From the NCBI GenBank assembly GCA_046705285.1, contig JBJKQK010000156.1, positions 1 through 17,481 on the forward strand: a stretch of DNA of 17,481 bases, read 5' to 3'. Of the stretch, positions 6,911-14,700 are shown one piece after another. A model generated the notes under the pieces. That model ran no database searches and was not told the origin of the DNA. It saw only the letters and a program-made list of their open reading frames with translations. A program made the position numbers and the translations under genes. The stretch is from SCRD01 sp046705285 (lineage in GTDB: Bacteria; Acidobacteriota; Terriglobia; UBA7540). How positions within the stretch are numbered: the first letter of the stretch is position 1; the number at the start of each line of letters is the position of its first letter.

Positions 6911-8257
6911 TCAGGCGCTGAGTTCAACAGCTGCATAATGGGACAAACGCGGCAAATGCAACTCCACCGCGTCCTTCTGAATTCTAACACCCACTTTTTC
7001 ACTGAGCGAACTTGTTACTGTCGGCAAACGGGTCGAGCGTTCGAATGTCAACAACTGTGCCGTACGGTACTGTCCTGCAACCCGCACCGTCGTGGTGCGA
7101 GGCTGACCGAACCTCCTTCTCCTTCGCCCGACCATCTCCGGGACATAAAAGACCATTTGAGCAACCGATCGCTTCCGATCAGGCGCCGTACTCAGGTAAG
7201 CGTTCACGGCACCCACATCCCAAAAGCGCAGCAGGTCATGTTGATGGCTGACAAACGCCACAGTGTCGTTGGCCAGGAGATAAGGATCAGCCGCATCCGA
7301 CTTCGCGATCGCAATCCTTCCCCTGCTGAGCGCGCGGCAGTTGTAGCGGGGAAGATTCCATCCAGTGGAATTTCCCAACAGCCCACCCCTGGCTTCCTCG
7401 CATGCCTTCCAGACCGTTGGACCGCTCTGATCGGGATTTCCCGGCACTTCACCCCATTGCGGCCCTGTCACTAATAATCCGCCATTCCCGACAAAATCCA
7501 GTATCTGCTTCCGCAGATCCGCGCTAGGCGGGTCTGAATCAGGATAAACCACAGCTCTAAGCCCGGCCACTTGCGCCATGGAAAACTTATCCTTGGGAAT
7601 GATTCTGTACTGCTCCCAGGTTCGCGTCAGCAGGTTAAGAAGTTCGTGACTCAAAAATTCATTCTCACCGCTGAAACTCGAAACCACCCCGACCACCGCC
7701 TCGCCAGTGTAACCTGACCACGAACTGTGGGCGGCAAAGAAGTTGGCGGCGCGGACCAGATCTTGCCACGACTCCAGAGCCTCCCGATTTCCCGCCTGAA
7801 TCCCTCGAGCAAGCTGTTCATCGAGTGAGATGATCCAGCGCCCGCCGAATGCGGCAGCGTCTGAGAAGCAAAGCGTGTACGATCCGCGAGGTGGATTTTC
7901 AGGAGCCACTTCAACCCAGACGGCCGATTGTGGATTCAGCGCGGCCGCCAGGCGAACCTTCCATCCGTTGGAGTTTACCCATGGAGCGCCTGTCGGACCA
8001 GTGGAAGATTCATCCCGATGACCAGATTGAGACATTTTTATGCCGGGCCACACTCCACTGACGACGGTGACGCCGGGTGGAGTAGACTTTGCTTTCATCA
8101 CTCGAAGACCATTCCTTCGGGCCTCCGAAATGACCGGCTGGAGCGTGGTCTCATCCTCGACCAGCAAACAATTGATGCTTGTACCCTTCAAGAGCGACAC
8201 AGCGGATGGATTTTTCCACTGATCCGGCCACCGCATTGGAGTGAATTCCATGGACAT
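6911..8257 (-). CDS. Glycoside-hydrolase-like protein with GATase/galactosidase-trimerisation-like domain
   Basis: 448 residues from the ATG at 8257, preferred over the ATG at 8272 because GAGG (complement of 8263-8266) lies five bases before it; a further in-frame ATG is at 8251. No signal peptide is visible. The N-terminal half has a TIM-barrel-like feel: RWPDQW near the start, then GGRWIISLDEQL and an Ala/Trp-rich helix (AANFFAAHSSWSGY). Then follows GLRAVVYPDSDPPSADLRKQ and DFVGNGGLLVTGP (~residues 232-265), which resembles the class-I-glutamine-amidotransferase-like trimerisation domain of GH42-type galactosidases. The C-terminus is beta-rich (VELHLPRLSHYAAVELSA). A similar middle domain occurs in the 16226-17481 protein. 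No catalytic Glu/Asp pair can be assigned. It begins the - strand run that includes DUF362 and the mutarotase-like gene. Substrate and activity unknown. Confidence 0.7.
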   Translation of the reverse strand: MSMEFTPMRWPDQWKNPSAVSLLKGTSINCLLVEDETTLQPVISEARRNGLRVMKAKSTPPGVTVVSGVWPGIKMSQSGHRDESSTGPTGAPWVNSNGWKVRLAAALNPQSAVWVEVAPENPPRGSYTLCFSDAAAFGGRWIISLDEQLARGIQAGNREALESWQDLVRAANFFAAHSSWSGYTGEAVVGVVSSFSGENEFLSHELLNLLTRTWEQYRIIPKDKFSMAQVAGLRAVVYPDSDPPSADLRKQILDFVGNGGLLVTGPQWGEVPGNPDQSGPTVWKACEEARGGLLGNSTGWNLPRYNCRALSRGRIAIAKSDAADPYLLANDTVAFVSHQHDLLRFWDVGAVNAYLSTAPDRKRSVAQMVFYVPEMVGRRRRRFGQPRTTTVRVAGQYRTAQLLTFERSTRLPTVTSSLSEKVGVRIQKDAVELHLPRLSHYAAVELSA

Positions 8258-8859
8258 TTTTACCTCACGCATTAAGAGCTATTTAAAGACCTCGCTGAAC
8301 TCCCTGAACCACCTGACTCCTCCGATTCTTCCAGACCGGAATAGCAGCAATTAACAGGCTGGCGCTCAGTGGCGCCTGAGGCCTTGGGGCACGCAGGTCA
8401 TCAATGGACCTTGGGTTCAATGGTAAACAGGAAGCTTGGTGAGAGAGTTCCGCTCGGCCTACCTTCACCTCAATCCCAAAGAAAACACAAGGTCAGCAAC
8501 ACGGTGATAAACCATAAGGGTCAAGGGAAATCATCATGCCAATAAGCGCGAGACTTACCTCTGCACAAGTCCCTTTCTTGTGTATCTCTGCGAAGGTCCC
8601 GAGCACCCTGGTTCTGATTCCGACCATGCAGCCAGCAATGATCTCACGATTTAGCGGTCAAATCAATGATCTTGAACAACACAGAAAAGGCAGAGGATGC
8701 CGCACTTTCGTCATCCCATTGTCACTGTTGCGAACAGCATCTGGAGGCACCAGCACGCACCCGGTGTCCCTGCCATGTTTCCAACTGAAAATCGCAGAAC
8801 TCATTCAGCCTGACCGGCCAGGTCTCTGCGACGAAAAATCGGCCGATTGTTGCTATTCA
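8258..8859. other. 602-bp region without a convincing gene
   Basis: It lies between apbE and the glycoside-hydrolase-like gene on the - strand. A + strand open frame (8536-8982) is mostly antisense to apbE and has no recognisable motif. A 54-codon minus-strand open stretch (8496-8657) without a good start gives a plausible-looking but unrecognised peptide. A small inverted repeat GGCGC / GCGCC with a 6-base loop lies at 8361-8376. The promoter of the downstream - strand genes is probably here, but I cannot point to it. Confidence 0.4.
8263..8266 (-). promoter_or_regulatory. Ribosome binding site deciding the start at 8257
   Basis: The complement reads GTGAGGTAAAAATG; GAGG sits five bases before the ATG at 8257, whereas the ATG at 8272 has no purine-rich site in the preceding 20 bases. 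Confidence 0.55.
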
Positions 8860-9912
8860 TTAAAGCCAGACGCACGGCGAATGGGGCTTGTCCTCACAAT
8901 AGAAAACCCTGAATTCCGGAGGCTTGTGTCTCTTCGTCCAGGTTCGTCCCAGGATGTAATACGGCTTAGCCCAGCTTTCTGAGTCGATAGTTTGCGGCGC
9001 GATAACCGAAACCGACAAAGTACCCATTGCGGGATAACCGGTCCTGGGGTCCATGATATGACTCCAGATTCTGCCCTCAGCCCAGAAGAACTTCTCGTAA
9101 TTGCCGGAAGTTGAAATGGATTCATCCTTCAGTTTCACGGACTGAATTGTCTTTGACGGATGGCGAGGATCTTTGATGTTTACTTTCCATCCAGGCTTGT
9201 CCGGCGGGGTACCCAAGGCATAGATTGTGCTCCCACCGGCGGAGATCAATGCAGAATAAATTCCATGCTGCTTCAGGATCTCCACCATTTTGTCCACTGC
9301 GAAGCCCTTGCCAATCCCTCCGGGATCCAATTCAACTCCGTCTTGCGTGAAACGGACAGTCATGCGCTTCTTGTCCAAAAGAACGTTTTTATAACCCACT
9401 TTTTGCAGAGCCTGAGTTACCTCATCACGGTCCGGAAGGCGCCCCGTACCCCTATAGAATCCGAAAACTTTCATCAAAGGCCCTGCGGTGATGTCGAACG
9501 TCCCTTCACTAGCCCTACTGTATTCCACGCACGCTGAAAGAAATTGGAAGAACTCGCTCGATACTCTTATCGAGCGCTGGCTTGCCGAACGGTTGACCCG
9601 GCTCAGCACACTGTGCGGACGATAGTTTGAAAGCATCTGGTCAAGCCGCCGTGCCTCATCTAATGCCTTGCTGACGGCCGACTCGGCTCGCCTGAGGGTG
9701 GCTCCGTATGCCACGATGTTGAATACGGTGCCCATGGCGTAAGCGCTCCCCTCGGACCGCACCAGGCCGGCGGCACCTCCGCACGAAGGTCCGATGTCAG
9801 CACATGTCGCAAAGGTCATACTGGTTCCAGCAAATTGCATACCTTGCGCACAACTCCCGAAGCGTGAAAGGAATCCTGGCCCGAATCCCAGTCTGAAATT
9901 CCGCAAATTCAT
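8860..9912 (-). CDS. apbE: ApbE-family FAD:protein FMN transferase
   Basis: 350 residues from the ATG at 9912 (weak GGAG about nine bases upstream). ApbE attaches FMN from FAD to a Thr/Ser of target proteins such as NqrC, RnfG or NosR-type FMN-binding domains, outside the cytoplasmic membrane. Motifs in order: MGTVFNIVAYG (60-70), LDQMLSNYRPHSVLSRVNR (90-108), EGTFDITAGPLMKVFGF (136-152), LDPGGIGKGFAVDKMV (195-210), ALISAGGSTIYALG (221-234), STSGNYEKFF (267-276), HIMDPRTGYPA (285-295). The usual C-terminal metal-site motif AD-x-x-x-T is changed: the aligned stretch reads SESWAK (311-316), giving Glu for Asp and Lys for Thr. The first ~58 residues contain no clean signal peptide or lipobox, so a later start (for example Met25 or Met32) is possible. 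No FMN-binding-domain target is encoded in the window. Confidence 0.88.
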   Translation of the reverse strand: MNLRNFRLGFGPGFLSRFGSCAQGMQFAGTSMTFATCADIGPSCGGAAGLVRSEGSAYAMGTVFNIVAYGATLRRAESAVSKALDEARRLDQMLSNYRPHSVLSRVNRSASQRSIRVSSEFFQFLSACVEYSRASEGTFDITAGPLMKVFGFYRGTGRLPDRDEVTQALQKVGYKNVLLDKKRMTVRFTQDGVELDPGGIGKGFAVDKMVEILKQHGIYSALISAGGSTIYALGTPPDKPGWKVNIKDPRHPSKTIQSVKLKDESISTSGNYEKFFWAEGRIWSHIMDPRTGYPAMGTLSVSVIAPQTIDSESWAKPYYILGRTWTKRHKPPEFRVFYCEDKPHSPCVWL

Positions 9913-10267
9913 CTCGTCTTACTCCGGTTAGTTGCCGCGCGACCTACTCTGCGAATACACCACATATCAGAAGTTCACGCAATCTTTTTGCATTTCGTTG
10001 CCGGAAAGTACGGTCTGGATTCAAATCAGGGAAAGCCCGCCATCGCCGCCGGGCTTCCAGCATCCTCTTCGGGCACAGATACGGATAAAGTCTTCACCCG
10101 GCCACTAGGATTATGTATCGTTCAACTTCGATGTACGTACGGAACTGGGAAGTCTCCACTGCGTGGACATGGATCGCTGCGCGAGTTGCCGACCGGCGCG
10201 CATAGGCATCGTGCAGCCTCTGCAGTCGAGCGAACCGGTGGAGCAGGGCCAGATGCAAATAGCCACC
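9913..10267. other. 355-bp intergenic region between the permease gene and apbE
   Basis: Both flanking genes are on the - strand. Short frames here lack recognisable motifs. It contains the hairpin at 10033-10056, and the apbE promoter is presumably also here. Confidence 0.4.
10033..10056 (-). terminator. Candidate terminator hairpin after the permease gene
   Basis: Perfect 7-bp stem AAGCCCG (10033-10039) / CGGGCTT (10050-10056) around a 10-base loop. On the - strand the stem is followed by TTCCC and then a short T-rich stretch. It lies about 210 bases past the permease stop and upstream of apbE, so it could separate the two transcripts. The T-tract is weak. Confidence 0.4.
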
Positions 10268-11653
10268 TCACTGTTCGCTGAAGTCGATCATCTTGGGCAC
10301 CAGGCGGAACCCCCGCGTCGTCAGCCCAATGTACGCCAAGCCAACTGCAAACCAGAGACCGCCCACGATCTTGGCAAGAATATTGAGGTTCCACCAGATC
10401 ATCGCACAGAATGCGAATCCCCCGAGAGGCAGAATAGCGTCTGCCAAAATGCTCTTCCACCCCTTGCCATGGAGGCGGATGCAGAAGTGCCAGAAGGTTG
10501 AGAGGTTCACGCCCATAAAGGCAAGGAATGCGCCGAAATTCAGCAGTTCGGCGGCATGCTCATAGGCGTTGCCGAAATAGTTCAGCGCAACAGCACCGGC
10601 AAAGGCCACAACCCCTATCAGAAGAATATTGTACGTGGGTGTGTTGGTTTCACGATGCAGATGACCAAAAAACTTGCGCGGCAATACGCCGTCGCGTCCC
10701 ATGCCAAAGAGCAGACGAGCCGCACCCAACCCTCCGGTAAGGCCGCTGCCCAGTGACGCCAGAACGAGAATTGCGCCCATGGCCTGGAACAATGGCATCC
10801 CGCCCACGCGCCGGCAAACGTCCATAAAAGCCGTCTCGAGGTTGACAAAGGTGTGCCAGTCAGGCCAGACGCGCTGTCCCAGATAAACTTCAATGCCGGC
10901 GAATATGCCTGTCAGAAAACACACCAGCACGGTGGCGAGCAGGACATTGCGCTTGGGATTCTCGGCATCTTCAGAAAGTGTGGTGATGCCATCGAAGCCG
11001 ATATAAGTGAGCGCGGCGAAAGATGTCGCCCTCCAGATGCGATGGCCATTGAACGTCTGCGGGTCGTAGAACGGCTGAACTGAAAAGAGACCGGCCCAGT
11101 GTCCGGCGTGAAAAAGGTATCGCACCGCAAGATAGAGAAACGCGGCAATGACAGTGCACATGCTGATCAAGAGGATTCTGTTGGCGCGCGCAGAGGTCTT
11201 GATGCCGCGCAGGTTCAGCGCCGTCATGAAGGCCACCACCACCAGGGCGGCGACGGCGTAGGGCATCTTTGGAAGGTAGCGGCTGTGGATGGCCGCGGCA
11301 ATCCAGATAGCGTTCAACAGAGGCTGGAGAATGTAGTCCAGCAGCATGGCCCATCCGATAAGGAAGCCTAAATGAGGGTTCAACTCTTTGCCGACGTAAG
11401 TGTATGCCGACCCGGCTGACGGATAGACGGACGCCATCCGGCCGTAGCTGAAAGCCGTGATCATCATCGCAAACATGGCGATCAGAATCGTCGTGACGGT
11501 GTGACCGTTCGAGAGCTTCTGAGCAACCCCGAAGAGTGGAATCGGGGCCGTGGGCTGAATAAGGACGAGACCGTAAAAGACAAGGTCCCAGAGTGTCAGA
11601 ACCTTCCGTAGCCGCAACTGGCCGGTATCTGTTGACGTGGCACTCTTCGGCAT
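10268..11653 (-). CDS. APC-superfamily amino acid/polyamine permease, PuuP-like
   Basis: 461 residues from the ATG at 11653; the open frame extends to a GTG at 11710, but the extra 19 residues are basic and non-conserved-looking, and neither start has a good ribosome binding site. About 12 membrane helices are visible. The N-terminal block LRKVLTLWDLVFYGLVLIQP, the segment SYGRMASVYPSAGSAYTYVG, then NPHLGFLIGWAMLLDYILQP, closely follow the pattern of PuuP-type putrescine/amino acid importers; TYIGFDGITTLSEDAENPKRN is the typical APC loop after helix 6. It would import an amino acid or polyamine by cation symport. Substrate cannot be read from sequence. It is divergent from the GH3 gene, with no metabolic neighbour to narrow it. 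Confidence 0.88.
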   Translation of the reverse strand: MPKSATSTDTGQLRLRKVLTLWDLVFYGLVLIQPTAPIPLFGVAQKLSNGHTVTTILIAMFAMMITAFSYGRMASVYPSAGSAYTYVGKELNPHLGFLIGWAMLLDYILQPLLNAIWIAAAIHSRYLPKMPYAVAALVVVAFMTALNLRGIKTSARANRILLISMCTVIAAFLYLAVRYLFHAGHWAGLFSVQPFYDPQTFNGHRIWRATSFAALTYIGFDGITTLSEDAENPKRNVLLATVLVCFLTGIFAGIEVYLGQRVWPDWHTFVNLETAFMDVCRRVGGMPLFQAMGAILVLASLGSGLTGGLGAARLLFGMGRDGVLPRKFFGHLHRETNTPTYNILLIGVVAFAGAVALNYFGNAYEHAAELLNFGAFLAFMGVNLSTFWHFCIRLHGKGWKSILADAILPLGGFAFCAMIWWNLNILAKIVGGLWFAVGLAYIGLTTRGFRLVPKMIDFSEQ

Positions 11654-11817
11654 AATTTCAGTGGAAAGAACGACTTGTAATCGTTGCTTCCGGCGCTTGT
11701 GCCTGTTCACTCTGGAACCGTAAGCGAAGTGAGGATAGCGGCGGCGTTGCGGAATGTAAAGGACAATTGCTGAAACTCATGGAAGAGGCAACTGGGTGGA
11801 AAATATCAGCTCCCTTT

Positions 11818-11827
11818 AGGAGGTGAT
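11818..11827 (+). promoter_or_regulatory. Orphan perfect Shine-Dalgarno sequence
   Basis: AGGAGGTGAT is a 10-base contiguous complement of the usual 16S rRNA 3' end, yet no ATG, GTG or TTG follows at a workable distance; the next GTG is at 11848. A 15-codon ATG frame starting at 11779 ends in TGA inside the motif, followed at once by TAG. It may be the remnant of a lost gene or a regulatory leader. Confidence 0.3.
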
Positions 11828-11880
11828 AGAGGGGACAGACGGTTCCTGTGACCTGCCGTGTTCTGCAACGAAAATGCAGA

Positions 11881-11908
11881 TTGACACCCCACTGGCGGAG
11901 GGTAAATA
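11881..11908 (+). promoter_or_regulatory. Candidate sigma70 promoter for the GH3 gene
   Basis: A perfect TTGACA (11881-11886) is followed after 16 bases by TAAATA (11903-11908); an alternative TATAGA begins at 11907 with a longer spacer. It would give a leader of about 160 bases before the likely GH3 start. The -35 is exact; the -10 is weak. Confidence 0.4.
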
Positions 11909-12076
11909 TAGACTGTCCGAAATTGTCCAGGCGCCACCACGGACACGAGGCAAACGGGCACGCCGGGAAGTCCACGTTGAGAAAGTCACGCGAAGAATAC
12001 AAGCCAGTTGTATGCGCTGAAGCCTCCATTGCCACTTCGCACGCGTGTTGGCATTCTGTGGATGGAAAGGGCGAAG

Positions 12077-14557
12077 ATGCCGGCATTGAGAAAAATCCTC
12101 ATGTGTAGCATATCCACTGAAGGCGCTTTGGCCCCCTGCAAGGGCGGGCGAGTGTTGAGAGGCAGCAAACGCTTCCATAGTGTGCTGGCCGTATCCACTG
12201 TTCTCTTTGCACTCGCTCTGACCGGTGGATTGCAGGTCTATGCGCAATCGCCCGCCGGGATCCCAGTCTACCTTGACCCGAAGCAGCCAATCGAGCGGCG
12301 GGTTGACGACCTGTTGAGCCGTATGACGCTCAAAGAAAAAGTCGGACAACTGAACCTGCCCTGCGTTTATGTTGACCAACTCGGGAAGACGATTCCTGAA
12401 AAGATGATTGCGTGCAGGAGGTTCGCCGCAGGAACGTATACGAATCAAATCGGGCCTGGGTGCGGCTTCTTCACGCTGGCGGATACGATCCTGCACAAAG
12501 GCGTCAAGCAACAGGTTGAATATTTCAACGAACTGCAGAAAATCACCCTTACCGAGACGCGGCTGAAGATACCGCTTCTCGAAGACGAAGAAGGTACCCA
12601 CGGGGCGATGTTCCCTGGCGCGACGGTCTTTCCCGAAGGGCTTGCCATCGGCAGCACGTTTGACATGCCGCTGGTCCGGGCCATTTACGCCGCTGCCGCG
12701 CAGGAGGCGAGAGCGGTAGGGATTCACGTCCTGTCGACGCTGGTGCTGGAACTGGATCGTGACCCCAGGATGGGGCGCAACGACGAAGCCTACACCGAAG
12801 ATCCTTACCTTTACTCGCGGATTGCCAAAAACATCGTTCGGGGTGCGCAAGGAAACAACATCGATGCCCCGGACAAGGTGATTGCACTGATGACGGATTT
12901 CCCGACCCAGAGCGAGCCGGTCGGCGGGCTGGAGCGCGGTGCCATCGAAATCTCGCAACGGATGCTTCGTGAAGACTTCCTGCCCCCATGGATTGCGGCT
13001 TTCAAGGCGGGTGCGCTGGGCGTGATGGCAGGATACCCGGAGATTGATGACGTACCGGAGCACTCCTCCGTCAGGTGGAATACGGACATTCTGCGGCATG
13101 AGTTGGGCTTCAAGGGAATCGTGGTGAGTGAAGGAGGTGGCTTCGGAACGCTGATCTATGAGGACATCGTTCCGACCCAGAAGCAGGCTGGCGCACTGGC
13201 CTTGAGGGCCGGGGTTGACCTGGATATCACCTACGAACCGGCCTACATGGCTCCGCTGATTGAGAACGTCGAGGAAGGAAAGGTGCCTGTCTCCCTGGTC
13301 AACCGGGCTGTGCGCCGGGTGCTGGCGGTGAAATTCCGCTTAGGGCTTTTTCAACATCCCTATGCCAACCTGGCACGGGCTGAAGAGGTGGTGCATTCGA
13401 AAGCACACCAGCAACTGGCCTTGCGGGCCGCTCGCGAAGGGATTGTTCTCCTCAAGAATCAGAACGACCTCTTGCCGCTCAAAAAAGGTATCAAGTCGAT
13501 TGCTGTGATCGGTCCTGACGCGAACAGCGTGTCAAACCAGTTGGGCGACTACCGGCCTGAGGTTGTCCCACAGCGTGTGGTGACAGTTCTTGAAGGGATC
13601 AAGTCACATGTCTCGCCCGGCACGCACGTCACCTATGTCAAGGGCTGCGGCGTGCTGGGCAACGACAAGAGCGATTTCCCCCAAGCGGTGCAGGCGGCCA
13701 AGCGCGCTGACGTGGCGATTGTTGTGGTAGGAGAGCAGTTCGGCCGGGGCACACATTCCAAGCTGGAGGAATCGACGGACGGGGAAGGTTATGACGTGGC
13801 CAGCCTGGATTTGACCGGCGAGCAGGGGGCTCTTGTGAAGGCGGTTGAGGCGACCGGCACGCCGACGGTTGTGGTGCTGATCAACGGCAGACCGCTTTCC
13901 ATCCGTTGGACGGCGGCGCATGTTCCGGCCATCGTGGAAGCGTGGGAGCCGGGTGAGCGCGGAGGAGAAGCGGTAGCCGATGTTCTCTTTGGCGATTACG
14001 ACCCGAGCGGCCGGCTGGCCATCACCATCCCTCGCGGCGTGGGACAACTGCCCGACTACTACGACTACAAGCCGTCCAAGGCCTATTGGATCAACCACGG
14101 CTGGACGCATCTTCACGGGTACGTAGATATGCCCGGCACGCCGCTTTATCCATTCGGCTACGGGCTGAGTTACACGCACTTTCAAGTGAGCAACCTTCGC
14201 ATTGATCCTGCTCAAATCTACTCAGAAGGAGATGCGAAGGTCAGCGTTGATGTGGAGAATGTGGGGAAGCGAGCCGGGGTGGAAACCGTTCAGCTATACC
14301 TTCACGAGCGCTATGCACCTGTTTCTACGCCCGTCAAACAGCTTCGCGGGTTTGAGCAGGTGGCGCTGGAACCCGGGCAGAAGAAAACCGTAACCTTCAC
14401 GCTGACGCCGAAGGATCTGCAATTGCTGGATCGGAATATGCACTGGGTAGTGGTGCCGGGGACTTTCGACATCATGATTGGGAAGTCTTCAGCGGATATC
14501 GTCCTGAGGGGAGCGCTTGAGGTAAAATCCTCAGGCCTTCTGGCAGGCTATCAGTAA
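12077..14557 (+). CDS. Secreted glycoside hydrolase family 3 protein with altered active-site residues
   Basis: The open frame runs from a TTG at 12008 (849 codons; numbering below uses that frame). Possible starts are ATG 12062, ATG 12077 (preceded by AAAGG) and GTG 12152; I chose 12077, uncertainly. A signal-like segment SVLAVSTVLFALALTGGLQV (58-77) ends at VYA|QS, so the enzyme is exported. Domains: GH3 barrel (~90-450: RVDDLLSRMTLKEKVGQLN, DRDPRMGRNDEAYTEDPYL), GH3 C-terminal alpha/beta domain (~475-675, GIVLLKNQNDLLPL, then FGDYDPSGRLAITIP) and a C-terminal Fn3-like domain (~755-830). Family enzymes cleave beta-glucosides or beta-xylosides. Oddities: the usual Lys-His-Phe is T296-D297-F298, and VVSD with the nucleophile Asp reads VVSE (E375). 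It may therefore have changed or lost activity, or belong to a GH3 subfamily. A DegT-type gene follows 143 bases downstream. Confidence 0.88.
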   Translation: MPALRKILMCSISTEGALAPCKGGRVLRGSKRFHSVLAVSTVLFALALTGGLQVYAQSPAGIPVYLDPKQPIERRVDDLLSRMTLKEKVGQLNLPCVYVDQLGKTIPEKMIACRRFAAGTYTNQIGPGCGFFTLADTILHKGVKQQVEYFNELQKITLTETRLKIPLLEDEEGTHGAMFPGATVFPEGLAIGSTFDMPLVRAIYAAAAQEARAVGIHVLSTLVLELDRDPRMGRNDEAYTEDPYLYSRIAKNIVRGAQGNNIDAPDKVIALMTDFPTQSEPVGGLERGAIEISQRMLREDFLPPWIAAFKAGALGVMAGYPEIDDVPEHSSVRWNTDILRHELGFKGIVVSEGGGFGTLIYEDIVPTQKQAGALALRAGVDLDITYEPAYMAPLIENVEEGKVPVSLVNRAVRRVLAVKFRLGLFQHPYANLARAEEVVHSKAHQQLALRAAREGIVLLKNQNDLLPLKKGIKSIAVIGPDANSVSNQLGDYRPEVVPQRVVTVLEGIKSHVSPGTHVTYVKGCGVLGNDKSDFPQAVQAAKRADVAIVVVGEQFGRGTHSKLEESTDGEGYDVASLDLTGEQGALVKAVEATGTPTVVVLINGRPLSIRWTAAHVPAIVEAWEPGERGGEAVADVLFGDYDPSGRLAITIPRGVGQLPDYYDYKPSKAYWINHGWTHLHGYVDMPGTPLYPFGYGLSYTHFQVSNLRIDPAQIYSEGDAKVSVDVENVGKRAGVETVQLYLHERYAPVSTPVKQLRGFEQVALEPGQKKTVTFTLTPKDLQLLDRNMHWVVVPGTFDIMIGKSSADIVLRGALEVKSSGLLAGYQ

Positions 14558-14700
14558 GAAGTGTAGTTCAATAGGACAATTGGCTCCATGACGGTGCTGA
14601 CAGGGCATGCCAACTCGGCAAGAACATACGCTTCGGAATCTATCTTTACAACCCTGCCGTCGGGCGCCCAGCGGACGCGAGAATTGAGGGAGGAAAGACC

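Larger units (their letters stand above)
11654..12076. other. Divergent intergenic region between permease and GH3 genes
   Basis: About 420 bases without a convincing gene. Long frames on the - strand here continue into the antisense of GH3 and look like shadows. It contains an orphan strong Shine-Dalgarno sequence (11818-11827) preceded by a 15-codon ATG frame (11779-11826), and a TTGACA-type promoter (11881-11908) pointing towards GH3. Confidence 0.45.

Noticed and set aside
7030..7050. GTTCGAA resembling a tRNA T-loop
   Set aside because: It lies inside a coding gene and no acceptor, D-arm or anticodon stem can be built around it.
8536..8982. 148-codon plus-strand frame overlapping the apbE 3' end
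   Set aside because: Its C-terminal third is antisense to conserved apbE sequence, and the remainder has no recognisable motif or ribosome binding site.
11829..11852. GGGGACAGAC-type motif reminiscent of REP/IS200-associated repeats
   Set aside because: Only one short copy, without a clear inverted partner or a transposase gene nearby.
11816..13099. 427-codon minus-strand open frame opposite GH3
   Set aside because: It runs antisense to a well-supported GH3 coding region, contains no recognisable domain and is rich in Arg/Gln runs typical of shadow frames.
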